From contig DATGKR010000200.1 of NCBI GenBank assembly GCA_035294565.1, positions 1-33,134 of the forward strand: a DNA stretch of 33,134 nucleotides, read 5' to 3'. Both the position numbers and the translations under genes were made by a program. This DNA comes from DATGKR01 sp035294565 (GTDB lineage Bacteria; Actinomycetota; Acidimicrobiia; Acidimicrobiales; Palsa-688). Of this stretch, positions 22,111-30,508 are shown in pieces. The first letter of the stretch is position 1. Every line of letters begins with the position of its first letter. Below the pieces are notes generated by a model, which saw only the letters and a list, made by a program, of their open reading frames with translations, was not told the origin of the DNA and did no database searches.

Positions 22111-24804
22111 TTGCAGACGGCTCCGTACACGGCCCGACACGCCCGGCACGCCCCGGCCCGAGGCGACGGGTGGAGCGCCTTCGCCGCCCGGCTCGCCGTG
22201 TCGCTCCTCCTCGGCGCCGCGGCGGGAACCGCGGTGTGGGCGTGGAGCGGCGGCCCGCTCGACGCGCGGACGACGGTGGTCGGAGCCACCACGTTCAACC
22301 CGTTCAACGTCAACGAGTGGCTCTACCGCTTCTACGACATCGCCCTCGTCGCGCCCGGAGTCGCCGTGGCCGGCTACCTGCTCCTGTCGCGTCTAGGACC
22401 GCTCCGGGCCGCTCCCTCCGCGCGGCCGTGGCCGCCGCCGCTGGTCGGGCAGCGGTGGGCGCCGCCCCGCTGGCGCGAAGCGCTCGAAACAGCGGCGGGG
22501 ACGCTTTGCATCGCGCTGTGCGTCGTCGCCGAGCTGGCCCTGTCCACGGGCCTGCTGGCGGGCGCGGTGTCGGCGGCCGTCTACGTCGCAGCCTCGTTGG
22601 CGTGGAGCCGCGGGTCGCTGACGCGCCTGGCCGGCGCCAACACCGCCGCCTCCGCGCTGCCGGTGGCGCTCCTCGTTCCGGTCTCGGGCGCGACGTTCGT
22701 GCGCGTGGCATCCACGGGGGGTGTCGTCCACTACCCCTGGCTGCCCGCCTGGGTGGGCATACCAGCCGCCGCGGCCGTCGCCTGCGTCGCCGTGTGGGCG
22801 CTCTTCCGCTTCCGGAGCCCCTACCGCGCCCAGCGCTGGGCTCTCGTGGGGGTCGCCGCCCCGATCCTCCTCTTCATGCTGACAGCGACGCTCCCGGGGG
22901 CGCTCGGGTCGTTCCGGGGTTTCGACGACGCCCAGTCGTTGGTGGGGGCGCGCCTGGTGTTCGGCCACGGCCTGTGGCCGTGGAAGGACGCCTTCTTGCT
23001 CCACGGCCCTCTCTACGACGCCATCTACGGTCAGGTGGGCCTGACGGTGTTCTCACCCGACCGTTGGGGCTCGTTCGCCGGCTTGACCTTCCTCGTGGTC
23101 CCGTTCGGCCTCGCGGTGCAGTTCGTCTTCATCGCCTGGTTCAGCCGACGCAGGCCGCTCCTTACCGTCGCCGGTTTCGTCGTGGTCGCCCTCGAGGCCT
23201 ACCCCGCCTACCGGTTTCTCGGCGACCGTTACGTGCTGGTGCCGGTGACGCTCATCCTGCTCGACCGGGCGATGGCCGCCGGAACCTGGGCGCGCTGCGC
23301 CTGGCTCGCCGGGGCCATGGTCTTCACGTCCATAGTCACACCGGAAGCGACGGTGCTGATGGTAGGTGTCGCCGCGACCGTGATCCTCGCCGACGCGCTG
23401 CACGCCACGGCGGGCCTGTCGGCTGCCAGCTTCCAGAGAACGCTGCGCGGCCTGGCCTGCGGCGCCGCCCTGCTGGCCATCTGGGCTGGGTTCCTCGCGG
23501 CGACCGGCCTTTTGAACGGCTTCGTCGACTACTACCGCACGGCGGTCAGCGGCCACCAGTACATCGGCGCCTACCGGCCGCAGTGGTCGATCCGCCACGA
23601 CCTGCTCGTCGATGCGGAGGCCTTGGCGCCGTTGGTGCTGTTCCTGTTGACCGTGGTGAAGGCGGTGGCGAAGATCCGCCGGCGCGAGGCGTGGGAGACG
23701 TCGGAGTGGGTGCTGGTCGCGACGGCCACCTTTGTCCCGATCTTCTACCCGCTGCTGATCGACCGGATGGACCCCGGGCACGTGGGGGAGCTGTTGCAGG
23801 CGGTGACCCCGTTCTTGATCCTCTGGGGGATCCGCGCCGTCGGAGCCCTCGACCGTCTCGCCAGGGAGCGCCCCGTCGCCAGCGTGGCGGCGATCGTCGC
23901 CGTGCCGCTGCTGTTCTCCTCCCGCCTGCCGCTTCTCGAGGCGGTGCCCGGCCGTTTCGACCCCGGGGCGCCGGTCCCCGCCTATGAGACGCTGCCGCTC
24001 GGCTACACCGTCCCCGGGGCGGTCGACACCGCCCAGATCCTGGCCCTCGGAGCCGCCCTCGACCGCTACGCCGGCCCGCGGGCGCCGGTGTTCGACTTCG
24101 TGAACGAGATGGGCGTCACCTACTTCCTGCTCGACCGGGTCCCCGGCGCCCGCTACTACCACGTCGAGTCGGCGGCCACGCCGCTGGCCCAGGAGCTGGA
24201 GGTCGGCGACCTGCGCAAGAGCAGGCCGCCCGTCGTCATCTTCTTCGACACCACCTTCGGGCTGCCGTTCTACGACGGCATCACAAGCATGGAGCGCGAC
24301 TACCTGGTGAGCCAGTACATCCTCGACCACTACCGGCCGGTGGAGGACGTGCAGGGCCAGCTGCTGATGGTCCGAGACGACCTGGCTCCTGCACCCACCC
24401 CGGCGTCGCAGAAGCTGTACTTCTCCGTACCTGCCTGCAACTGGGGTGACACCCCCGACTTCTTCACCCCACCCCCAGCCCGCGACAGGGCGAAAGCGGT
24501 TCCCGCCTCCATCTCCGCGGGGGCGACGGCGCTCCGCGTCGCCGCCCCGCCAAACGGCCTCGCCGCCTACAGGTGGCTCGAGCTGAAGTCGGCGACCCCC
24601 TTCGGAAAAGGGGAGGTGACCATCAACGCCGACCCGCCGGGCGTACCGAACATGACCATCGACGCCGGCACCCTGGCGCGTGCCGGCGAGCGCCTGTTCA
24701 TCCGGGTGGGCAGCTGCTCCCAGTGGCACGGTTACGGCAAGGCCGGCTTCACGCTGCAGGTGACCGGAGACGCCTCGGCGCTGCGCGTGTACCTGCTCCC
24801 CTAG
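22111..24804 (+). CDS. Large GT-C-like membrane glycosyltransferase
   Basis: 897 residues from TTG 22111. About twelve or more hydrophobic helices between residues 25 and 615. An extracytoplasmic loop contains FRGFDDAQSLVGARLVFGHG (Asp272, Asp273) and WPWKDAFLLHGPLYDAIYG. This matches the GT-C pattern of an acidic pair in an early loop followed by a 'Pw.D.f..HgPly' motif. Such enzymes use polyprenyl-phosphate sugars on the outer membrane face. The last ~280 residues are soluble and extracytoplasmic, ending in a beta-rich region with two cysteines (VPACNWGDTP and VGSCSQWHG) that may pair. The start is set by the TACGAT box 8 bases upstream. The family is not one I can name; arabinofuranosyl- or mannosyltransferases are the closest structural idea. 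Likely user of the GT2 product. Confidence 0.78.
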   Translation: MQTAPYTARHARHAPARGDGWSAFAARLAVSLLLGAAAGTAVWAWSGGPLDARTTVVGATTFNPFNVNEWLYRFYDIALVAPGVAVAGYLLLSRLGPLRAAPSARPWPPPLVGQRWAPPRWREALETAAGTLCIALCVVAELALSTGLLAGAVSAAVYVAASLAWSRGSLTRLAGANTAASALPVALLVPVSGATFVRVASTGGVVHYPWLPAWVGIPAAAAVACVAVWALFRFRSPYRAQRWALVGVAAPILLFMLTATLPGALGSFRGFDDAQSLVGARLVFGHGLWPWKDAFLLHGPLYDAIYGQVGLTVFSPDRWGSFAGLTFLVVPFGLAVQFVFIAWFSRRRPLLTVAGFVVVALEAYPAYRFLGDRYVLVPVTLILLDRAMAAGTWARCAWLAGAMVFTSIVTPEATVLMVGVAATVILADALHATAGLSAASFQRTLRGLACGAALLAIWAGFLAATGLLNGFVDYYRTAVSGHQYIGAYRPQWSIRHDLLVDAEALAPLVLFLLTVVKAVAKIRRREAWETSEWVLVATATFVPIFYPLLIDRMDPGHVGELLQAVTPFLILWGIRAVGALDRLARERPVASVAAIVAVPLLFSSRLPLLEAVPGRFDPGAPVPAYETLPLGYTVPGAVDTAQILALGAALDRYAGPRAPVFDFVNEMGVTYFLLDRVPGARYYHVESAATPLAQELEVGDLRKSRPPVVIFFDTTFGLPFYDGITSMERDYLVSQYILDHYRPVEDVQGQLLMVRDDLAPAPTPASQKLYFSVPACNWGDTPDFFTPPPARDRAKAVPASISAGATALRVAAPPNGLAAYRWLELKSATPFGKGEVTINADPPGVPNMTIDAGTLARAGERLFIRVGSCSQWHGYGKAGFTLQVTGDASALRVYLLP

Positions 24805-24809
24805 TCCCC

Positions 24810-25679
24810 TCAGCTCTGGCGCAGCGAGACCGTCTCGGCCTCGCGACGGGCCAGCTGCGCAGCGGCGGCCGCCATGACGAGAAAGCCGACCACCTGGCCG
24901 AAGAGGGCGAGGACATTGCCGTCGAGCTTCTCCTGGAAGGCGAGCACACCGAGGAGCACCGACGCGGCGGGGTCGCTCACCGTCAAGGCCGGCATCGACT
25001 TGGCGAGAGGCCCCGCCCTGTAGGCCTTCTGGGTGAGGGCGATGGTCAACCCTCCAGCGCCGATCAGCGCGTAGAGCGGCCAGTCGGTGAGCACCCCGAC
25101 GATGCCACCAGCGTTGAAGATGGCGGTCAGCTCCTTCAATAGGGCGGCGACCACCCCGTAGCCGATCCCCGACGCCGCCCCGAGGATCCCCGGAGCGTGC
25201 CAGTTCGGCCAGCGGATCCCGATGAACGCGAGGACGCCCACCACTGCCATGCCTATCATCGTCGCCCAGCCGAGGACGTCGGCGTCGAGGAGCACCCTGC
25301 CCGGACTGGGTCGACCGGCGAGCAGGAAGGTGGCGAGACCAGCGACGAGCACCAGGGCCAGCAGCCACTCGCGGCCCGATGGGCGGCGCCCCTCGAGGAG
25401 GGCGCTGACCGGCAGGGCGAAGAGCACCCCGGAGATGAGAAGCGGCTGCACCACCGCCAGCTGGCCGTGGGCGAGGGCCAGCACGTGCAGGACGAGACCG
25501 ATCGCCGCGGCCACCAGCCCGGCGACCCACGCCGGCCGGGTCAACAGGTGGCCCAGCAGGCGGTGGGTCCTCCCGTCGGGCGCCCGTCTGGCGCTGTGGT
25601 GCTGGAGGATGCTCGAAGTGGCCGCGGCCAACGCCGAAGCCAGGGCTATGGCGACGACGGCCGCCTCGCTCATGATCAC
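24810..25679 (-). CDS. DMT (EamA-like) family transporter
   Basis: 289 residues from GTG 25679, which overlaps the GT4 stop as GTGA; ATG 25673 two codons later is an equally good start. Nine or ten hydrophobic helices fill the chain with short loops. GQLAVVQPLLISGVLFALPV and YRAGPLAKSMPALTVSDPAASVLLG are the conserved half-repeat motifs of the DMT branch related to NIPA/EamA proteins. The substrate is unknown. A homologue with the same layout is encoded at 30509-31399. Possibly a transporter linked to the GT4 gene upstream, with which it is cotranscribed. A TAGCAT box 7 bases before the ATG suggests an additional own promoter. Confidence 0.83.
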   Translation of the reverse strand: MIMSEAAVVAIALASALAAATSSILQHHSARRAPDGRTHRLLGHLLTRPAWVAGLVAAAIGLVLHVLALAHGQLAVVQPLLISGVLFALPVSALLEGRRPSGREWLLALVLVAGLATFLLAGRPSPGRVLLDADVLGWATMIGMAVVGVLAFIGIRWPNWHAPGILGAASGIGYGVVAALLKELTAIFNAGGIVGVLTDWPLYALIGAGGLTIALTQKAYRAGPLAKSMPALTVSDPAASVLLGVLAFQEKLDGNVLALFGQVVGFLVMAAAAAQLARREAETVSLRQS

Positions 25680-26839
25680 GATGCTACCCGGGGGACCCCC
25701 ACCTCAGACCTCTTCGGGGGGCTGCGCCAGGGCCGGCCGTGCAGGTCGGCGGCCGCCCGGTAGAGGTCCTCGCACGCGTCGAGCACCGCCGGCCAGCTGA
25801 TCGCCGGCGGCGTCGCCCGGTTGTGAGCCGCCACCCGTTCCAAAAGCGACGGCGAGGTGGCCAACGACACGATCGTCTCCACCAGCGCCCGGTCGGACGC
25901 GACCAGCCATCCCTCCCTGCCGTGCTCGACGAAGTCGCCGACCCCGGTACCGGCCAGGGCAAGGATCGGCAGGCCGGCGCAACGGGCTTCGAGGGCGGCG
26001 ATGCCGAACGACTCGAGGTGGGCGGGGGCCACGAACAGGTCGGAGCGGGCGTAAACAGCCCGGATCTCGTCGCGCCGGACCCGGCCGCGCAGATGTACCC
26101 ACCCGTCCATGCCGTGACGGCGCAGGTAACGCTCGACCCTGGGACGCTCCGGACCCTCACCCACGATCTCGACGTGCAGCCCCACCTCCGGGGGGAGGCG
26201 CCTGCGCGCCGAGTCCAACGCCTGGACAAGCTGGAACGGGCGCTTGCGCGGCGCCAGGCGTGACACGACCGCGATCCTGAGCCCACTGGCGCCGGACGGC
26301 TCGCGGACAACCTTCCACTCCTCGGGGTCGACGCCGTTGGGCAGGACCGCCACCTCCGCCCGACCCCCGAGCACGCGGCGCAACGGGGCGGCGGCGGCGG
26401 TGCTCACAGCCGACCAGACGACCGGCCAGTCACCCCAGCCGGCGAGCAGGTCCGCCGTGCTGAAGAGCGGCGTGGCCTTGGCCCACAACGAGTGGACGGT
26501 CGCCACCACCGGCGATCCGCCGAGCGACGCCCTCCTCGCGGCCAGGAAGGACAGCGGAGAGAAGCTCGACGCGTGGACGTGGACCAGGTCGAAGCCACCG
26601 GCGGTGACAGCCGCCGCGCCGACCTGCGAGCTGCGGTAGCGGATCGTCTCCGGGCGTCCGCCCCGCCCGCAGACCCTTTCGACGTCGATACCGCCGCAGC
26701 CGTAGCCGTCGGGCGCCGCCGTGGACGTGAAGATCGACACGTCGTGCCAGCGGCTCTGGCGGACGGCCAGGTCGTGCACCTGCATCTCGATCCCCCCGAG
26801 TCGCGGCAGGTAGCAGTCGGACACGTGGGCGATCCTCAA
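25676..26839 (-). CDS. GT4 family glycosyltransferase
   Basis: 387 residues from TTG 26839. GT-B fold: the N-terminal MRIAHVSDCYLPRLGGIEMQ carries the glycine-rich acceptor loop (PRLGGIE). The linker region is VAVLPNGVDPEEW, followed by LRIAVVSRLAPRKRP for the donor domain. The sugar-nucleotide EX7E motif is HLESFGIAALEA. Retaining transferases of this group add GlcNAc, mannose or glucose to lipids, inositol or malate. The start is supported by an AAGGGG site about 7 bases upstream. It is divergent from a PIG-L deacetylase across 32 bases, a pairing seen in pathways where GlcNAc is first attached and then de-N-acetylated (MshA/MshB, BshA/BshB). Confidence 0.88.
   Translation of the reverse strand: MRIAHVSDCYLPRLGGIEMQVHDLAVRQSRWHDVSIFTSTAAPDGYGCGGIDVERVCGRGGRPETIRYRSSQVGAAAVTAGGFDLVHVHASSFSPLSFLAARRASLGGSPVVATVHSLWAKATPLFSTADLLAGWGDWPVVWSAVSTAAAAPLRRVLGGRAEVAVLPNGVDPEEWKVVREPSGASGLRIAVVSRLAPRKRPFQLVQALDSARRRLPPEVGLHVEIVGEGPERPRVERYLRRHGMDGWVHLRGRVRRDEIRAVYARSDLFVAPAHLESFGIAALEARCAGLPILALAGTGVGDFVEHGREGWLVASDRALVETIVSLATSPSLLERVAAHNRATPPAISWPAVLDACEDLYRAAADLHGRPWRSPPKRSEVGVPRVAS
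25681..25686 (-). promoter_or_regulatory. Possible -10 box TAGCAT before the DMT transporter gene
   Basis: Read leftward, TAGCAT ends 7 bases before ATG 25673, inside the final codons of the GT4 gene. It could provide leaderless expression of the transporter independent of the GT4 gene. Confidence 0.35.
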
Positions 26840-26871
26840 CGGCGTCCCCTTCCACCCGCTGGAATGGGGGG

Positions 26872-27678
26872 GTGGCCCGCACGGTCGTGTCCTTCCACGC
26901 CCACCCCGACGACGAGGCCTTGCTCGTGGCCGGCACGCTCGCCAGGCTCGCGGCTGAGGGGCACCGGGTGGTTCTCGTCTGCGCCACCGACGGCGGCGCA
27001 GGCCTGGCCGCCGGGGAGCTGGCCCCCAGCCTGGCGTCCACCCGGCGAGCCGAGCTGCTGCGGGCGGCGTCGGAGATCGGCTGCTCCGAAGTCCGTTTCC
27101 TCGGCTACGACGACTCGGGCATGGACGGCCGCTCCGGCGAGGCGGGGTTCGCCGCTGCGCCTGTCGAGGAGGCGGCGCGCCGGTTGGCGGACCTGCTCGT
27201 AGACGTGGGCGCCGACGCGCTGACCGTCTACGACCCGGCGGGCGGCTACGGCCATCCCGACCATGTGCAGGTCCACCGGGTCGGGGTTCGCGCCGCCGAG
27301 CTGGCCGGGACCCCGCTCGTGCTGGAGGCGACCGTCGACCGCCGGCTGCTGCTTCGCGCGCTCAGGACTCTGGCCGCCCTCCGACTGGCTCCCGGCGACT
27401 GGCGCCCCGAGCGGTTCGAGTCGGCGTGGGCCGACCCCGCCCGGCTCACCCACCGGGTGGACGTGCGACGGTGGGCGGCGCAAAAGCGCCGGGCGATGGC
27501 AGCCCACGCGTCCCAGGCGACCGCCGACGATGGCACGCGCACGCTGGCGGCTTTCCTCAGGTTCCCGATGCCGCTTTTCAGGCTGGTGTTCGGTCACGAG
27601 TGGTTCGTGGAACGAGGCAGGCGCCCCGGTGGGCGGCTCTTGGACGATCCTCTGGCCGGCCTCGACCACCGGGAGTAG
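26872..27678 (+). CDS. PIG-L family (LmbE-like) N-deacetylase
   Basis: 268 residues from GTG 26872. Zinc-dependent de-N-acetylase fold with VSFHAHPDDE (zinc ligands His11 and Asp14, general base Asp13), ATDGGAG (39-44) and YGHPDHVQVH (His128, Asp130, His131), the third ligand region. These motifs are complete, so the enzyme should be active. The family includes MshB/Mca of mycothiol metabolism and GlcNAc-PI deacetylase. This sequence could act on a GlcNAc-containing molecule made by the divergent GT4 enzyme. The ribosome site GGAATGGGG is adjacent to the GTG. The C-terminal half is less conserved and Arg-rich. Confidence 0.88.
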   Translation: MARTVVSFHAHPDDEALLVAGTLARLAAEGHRVVLVCATDGGAGLAAGELAPSLASTRRAELLRAASEIGCSEVRFLGYDDSGMDGRSGEAGFAAAPVEEAARRLADLLVDVGADALTVYDPAGGYGHPDHVQVHRVGVRAAELAGTPLVLEATVDRRLLLRALRTLAALRLAPGDWRPERFESAWADPARLTHRVDVRRWAAQKRRAMAAHASQATADDGTRTLAAFLRFPMPLFRLVFGHEWFVERGRRPGGRLLDDPLAGLDHRE

Positions 27679-27700
27679 GAGTGGGGCAAGGCGCCGAGTT

Positions 27701-27706
27701 TAGTGT
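27701..27706 (+). promoter_or_regulatory. -10 box TAGTGT before the O-methyltransferase gene
   Basis: TANNNT hexamer ending 7 bases before ATG 27714. The spacer GGAGGCC also resembles a ribosome site, so both leaderless and led transcripts from further upstream could be translated. Confidence 0.45.
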
Positions 27707-27713
27707 GGAGGCC

Positions 27714-28385
27714 ATGGATCCAGAGAGCATGCTGGCTGCCACCTGGGAGAAGGTCGACGGGTACATCGAGCAGTCCGTGGTCCACGCCGAGGCGTCCCTG
27801 GCAGAGGCCAGAGCGGCGTCGGACCGCGCCGGCCTGCCGCAGATCGCGGTCTCCGCGGCGCAGGGCAAGTTCCTGCGTCTCCTCGCCCGCGCCGTCGGGG
27901 CCAGGCGCATCTTGGAGATCGGAACCCTCGGCGGCTACAGCACCATATGGCTGGCTGGGGGCCTGGCGGACGGCGGACGGCTGACGAGCCTGGAGGTGGA
28001 GCCCCGCCACGCCGAGGTCGCCCGGGCCAACGTGGAGAGGGCCGGTTTCGCCTCGGTGGTCGAGATCCGCGTCGGGGCGGCGCTCGACACGCTGGGGCAG
28101 CTCGAAGGTCCCTTCGACCTGGTGTTCATCGACGCCGACAAGCCCAGCACCGCCGCCTACTTGGAACGTGCGGTCGCCCTGTCCCGCCCGGGCACGGTGA
28201 TCGTCGTCGACAACGTGGTGCGCGCCGGGGCTCTCGCCGATCCACCCCCCGGGGACGCCAACGCCGCGGGGATGCGGGCGTTCCACGACGCCCTCGCCCG
28301 GCGCAGCGACGTCGACGCGACGACCGTCCAGACCGTGGGCTCGAAGGGCTACGACGGGTTCACGCTGGCGGTCGTCAAAGGGTAG
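27714..28385 (+). CDS. Catechol-type O-methyltransferase (Methyltransf_3 family)
   Basis: 223 residues. SAM- and divalent-metal-dependent O-methyltransferase of the CCoAOMT/COMT-like family. Motif I ARRILEIGTLGGYSTIWLA (63-81), TSLEVEPRHAEVARAN (91-106), and metal ligands in DLVFIDADKPS (Asp140) and VIVVDNVVR (Asp166, Asn167). SAAQGKFLRLL just before motif I is the usual 'g.lL..L' element. The substrate in prokaryotes is generally unknown small phenolics. ATG 27714 has GGAGG in the 7-base spacer after TAGTGT. Thirty-five bases separate it from the PIG-L gene; its stop is 13 bases from that of the convergent ferritin-like gene. Length is normal (210-225). Confidence 0.9.
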   Translation: MDPESMLAATWEKVDGYIEQSVVHAEASLAEARAASDRAGLPQIAVSAAQGKFLRLLARAVGARRILEIGTLGGYSTIWLAGGLADGGRLTSLEVEPRHAEVARANVERAGFASVVEIRVGAALDTLGQLEGPFDLVFIDADKPSTAAYLERAVALSRPGTVIVVDNVVRAGALADPPPGDANAAGMRAFHDALARRSDVDATTVQTVGSKGYDGFTLAVVKG

Positions 28386-28398
28386 CGACGACAGCCCC

Positions 28399-29502
28399 TC
28401 AGGAGGCTCGTAGTACCCCCGCGTCGGCGGCGACGGCGTCGAGGGTGGCGTACTCGGCTTCGGTGTCCACGTTGTTCTCGAACTGGATGATCCCGAGATC
28501 CTCGAACCGGCCGCGCAGCCAGCCGTCGCCGGCGTCGAGCAGTCCGAGCTTCTTCACGTTGGGCACGATCTTGGAGAAGAGCATCGTCTGGAACATCTCC
28601 TCCATCGGGTCGGGATGGGTTTGGAGGAACTTGACGACCGCCCTGGGGTCGACGCCCATCTTCTCCCACACGTCCTGGGCGAAGAACCGGTTGCGCAACC
28701 GCACCGCCGCGTCGTAGCAGAACTCCTGGCGCTCCTTGAGCTCTGAGGCGCTCAGCTGGCGGTACTGCTCCTGGAGGGAGATCACGCCGAAGGCGACGTG
28801 GCGCGCCTCGTCGCCCATGACGTAGCGGAGCAGCTTCTTGAGAAGGGGTTCCTCGGTGAGCATGTGCATGAAGCCGAAGGCGGCCAGGGCGAGGCCTTCG
28901 ACCATGATCTGCATGCCGAGGTAGGTGATGTCCCAGCGGCTGTCCTTGATGATGTCGTCGAGGAGCAGGCGCAGCTGGGCGTTGACCGGGTAGGCGCCGC
29001 CCATCTTCTCCTCCAGGTAGCGGCCGAACACCTCGACGTGGCGGGCCTCGTCCATCACCTGGGTGGCGGCGTAGTACTTGGCGTCGATCCACGGGACGGT
29101 CGAGGTGATGAGGCCGGTGCAGATGAGAGCTCCCTGCTCTCCGTGGAGGAACTGCGAGAGCGTCCACGCCTGGGTCTCGATGACGAACTGGTTCCACTCC
29201 TTCTCGCCCCACGACGCCGTAGGGGCGTCGGGGTCGTCGTGGAGGGCGTTGAAGCGGGCGACGCTGGCGCGGAACTCGGTGGCGAGGCGGTCGTGGTCGA
29301 CTTCGGTGTCCCAGGGCAGGTCGGTGGTCGCGTTCCACTGCGACTTCTTGGCCTTCTCGTAGAGCTTCACCAGCGCCGGCCTGCTGCGCTCGTAGTCCCA
29401 GGTGAAGAGCACGTCGCTGTTCTGCTCTATCAGGTGGACCACCTCGTTGGGGTCGGTCCGCTCGATGACGATGCTGTCGAGATCGTTGGCGTCGAGAGCC
29501 AC
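28399..29502 (-). CDS. Ferritin-like di-iron protein (ribonucleotide-reductase-R2/AurF-like fold)
   Basis: 367 residues from GTG 29502. A four-helix bundle with two carboxylate/His sets: Glu122 in FLHGEQGAL with Glu152/His155 in MDEARHVEVFG, then Glu202 in MVEGLALAAFG with Glu232/His235 in GDEARHVAFG. This is the complete ligand pattern of a di-iron (or Mn/Fe) oxidase or oxygenase. The family is frequent in Mycobacteria and Acidimicrobiia, and most members are called only 'ferritin-like domain-containing'. The reaction is not known; oxidation of an amine or a hydrocarbon chain is possible. AGGAGG lies 4 bases before the GTG. A near-consensus sigma-70 promoter upstream suggests strong expression. 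The SDR gene lies upstream in the same direction. Confidence 0.87.
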   Translation of the reverse strand: MALDANDLDSIVIERTDPNEVVHLIEQNSDVLFTWDYERSRPALVKLYEKAKKSQWNATTDLPWDTEVDHDRLATEFRASVARFNALHDDPDAPTASWGEKEWNQFVIETQAWTLSQFLHGEQGALICTGLITSTVPWIDAKYYAATQVMDEARHVEVFGRYLEEKMGGAYPVNAQLRLLLDDIIKDSRWDITYLGMQIMVEGLALAAFGFMHMLTEEPLLKKLLRYVMGDEARHVAFGVISLQEQYRQLSASELKERQEFCYDAAVRLRNRFFAQDVWEKMGVDPRAVVKFLQTHPDPMEEMFQTMLFSKIVPNVKKLGLLDAGDGWLRGRFEDLGIIQFENNVDTEAEYATLDAVAADAGVLRAS

Positions 29503-29538
29503 CTGGCCTCCTCACGTCGCTGACTTAATACCGTAAAG

Positions 29539-29568
29539 ATAATACTCGCTATTTTCCGGGGGGGTCAA
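29539..29568 (-). promoter_or_regulatory. Housekeeping-type promoter of the ferritin-like gene
   Basis: Read leftward: TTGACC (29568-29563), an 18-base spacer, TATTAT (29544-29539), then an AT-rich start region and AGGAGG (29512-29507). The -35 hexamer contains the stop codon of the SDR gene. This is the most consensus-like -35/-10 pair in the window. Confidence 0.65.
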
Positions 29569-30470
29569 GGGCGCCGAGGCGCCAGCTCGAAGCGCGCCCC
29601 GGTGAGCTCCTCGGAGACCTCCCACAGACGCCTCGCGTCGCTCTCGTCCCTCGCCCGCCGGCTGGGCTTCTCCTTCACCGGGTAGCCGAAGAACACGAAC
29701 TGGGGACCGTAGAAGTCGCCTCCCCGGGCGGAGGGGTCCGTCGCCGCCCGGACGCTTGGCAACGCCCCGAGCGACGCCGGCTGGAGGAAGGCAGGGGCGA
29801 CCGATCTCATCACGACGTTGGTGGCACCCCGGCCCTCGAAGCCGAGGTCGGTCCGCGTCCCGCCCGGGTGGGCTGCGAGGGCGGAGACCGGAGCTCCGGC
29901 CCGGCGAAGGCGCCGGTCCAGCTCGAAGGTGAAGAGCAGGTTGGCCAGCTTGCTCTGGAAGTAGGGGCGCCACCGGTCGTAGCGGCGCTTGTCGAACATC
30001 AAGTCGTCGAAGTCGACGCTGCCGAGGCGGTGGCCGACGCTGGAGACGTTGACCACCCGGGATCCGGCCGTGGTGAGAAGCAGGGGGGCGAGACGGGCGG
30101 TCAACGCGAAGTGGCCCAGGTGGTTCACCCCGAAGTGGGTCTCGAACCCGTCCTCGGTGCGGCCACGGTCCACGGCCATCAGCCCGGCGTTGTTGACCAG
30201 CACATCGAGACGGTCCGTCGCCGCCTCCACCTGTGCCGCGGCGGCCGCGACCGACGAGAGGGATGCGAGGTCGAGCTGGACGACCTGCGAGCCGGGAACG
30301 CCCCGGGCCGCCTGCTCCGCCTTGGAGAGGTTGCGGCACGCCATCAGCACCCGAGCCCCCGCCCGGCCCAGGAGGACCGCCGTTTCCAGGCCGATCCCCG
30401 AGTTGGCTCCGGTGACGAGCGCCACCTTGCCGTCCAGCGAGGGGATGGAAGAGGCGTCCCAGCGGGCCAC
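29565..30470 (-). CDS. Short-chain dehydrogenase/reductase (retinol-dehydrogenase-like)
   Basis: 301 residues from GTG 30470. Classical-type SDR: TGANSGIG (20-27) binds the nucleotide, followed by the basic ACRNLSKAE that favours NADP(H). Further motifs are LDVLVNNAG (88-96), NHLGHF, the catalytic Ser in VNVSSVGHR, and Tyr170/Lys174 in YFQSK. The 300-residue length and the 'HPGGTRTDL' motif place it with the RDH/WWOX-like oxidoreductases common in Actinobacteria. Substrate unknown. TAGCCT 9 bases before the GTG indicates leaderless initiation. Divergent from a DMT transporter gene over 38 bases. The downstream ferritin-like gene has its own promoter starting inside this gene's stop. Confidence 0.9.
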   Translation of the reverse strand: MARWDASSIPSLDGKVALVTGANSGIGLETAVLLGRAGARVLMACRNLSKAEQAARGVPGSQVVQLDLASLSSVAAAAAQVEAATDRLDVLVNNAGLMAVDRGRTEDGFETHFGVNHLGHFALTARLAPLLLTTAGSRVVNVSSVGHRLGSVDFDDLMFDKRRYDRWRPYFQSKLANLLFTFELDRRLRRAGAPVSALAAHPGGTRTDLGFEGRGATNVVMRSVAPAFLQPASLGALPSVRAATDPSARGGDFYGPQFVFFGYPVKEKPSRRARDESDARRLWEVSEELTGARFELAPRRP

Positions 30471-30479
30471 GAGCCGGGC

Positions 30480-30485
30480 AGGCTA
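30480..30485 (-). promoter_or_regulatory. -10 box TAGCCT of the SDR gene
   Basis: Read leftward, TANNNT ending 9 bases before GTG 30470. Leaderless layout. It lies 8 bases from the divergent promoter of the DMT gene. Confidence 0.45.
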
Positions 30486-30493
30486 GCCGCCGG

Positions 30494-30499
30494 TAGGCT
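30494..30499 (+). promoter_or_regulatory. -10 box TAGGCT of the second DMT transporter gene
   Basis: TANNNT ending 9 bases before ATG 30509; the spacer GAAGGTTCC has only a weak ribosome-site resemblance. The same hexamer occurs before ppgK. Confidence 0.45.
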
Positions 30500-30508
30500 G
30501 AAGGTTCC

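Noticed and set aside
23053..25530. Very long leftward open frame (about 825 codons) opposite the GT-C-like gene
   Set aside because: Its translation is low-complexity Arg/Gly/Ala/Pro/Asp without domains, a typical antisense shadow in GC-rich DNA. The opposite strand encodes a coherent membrane protein with its own promoter.
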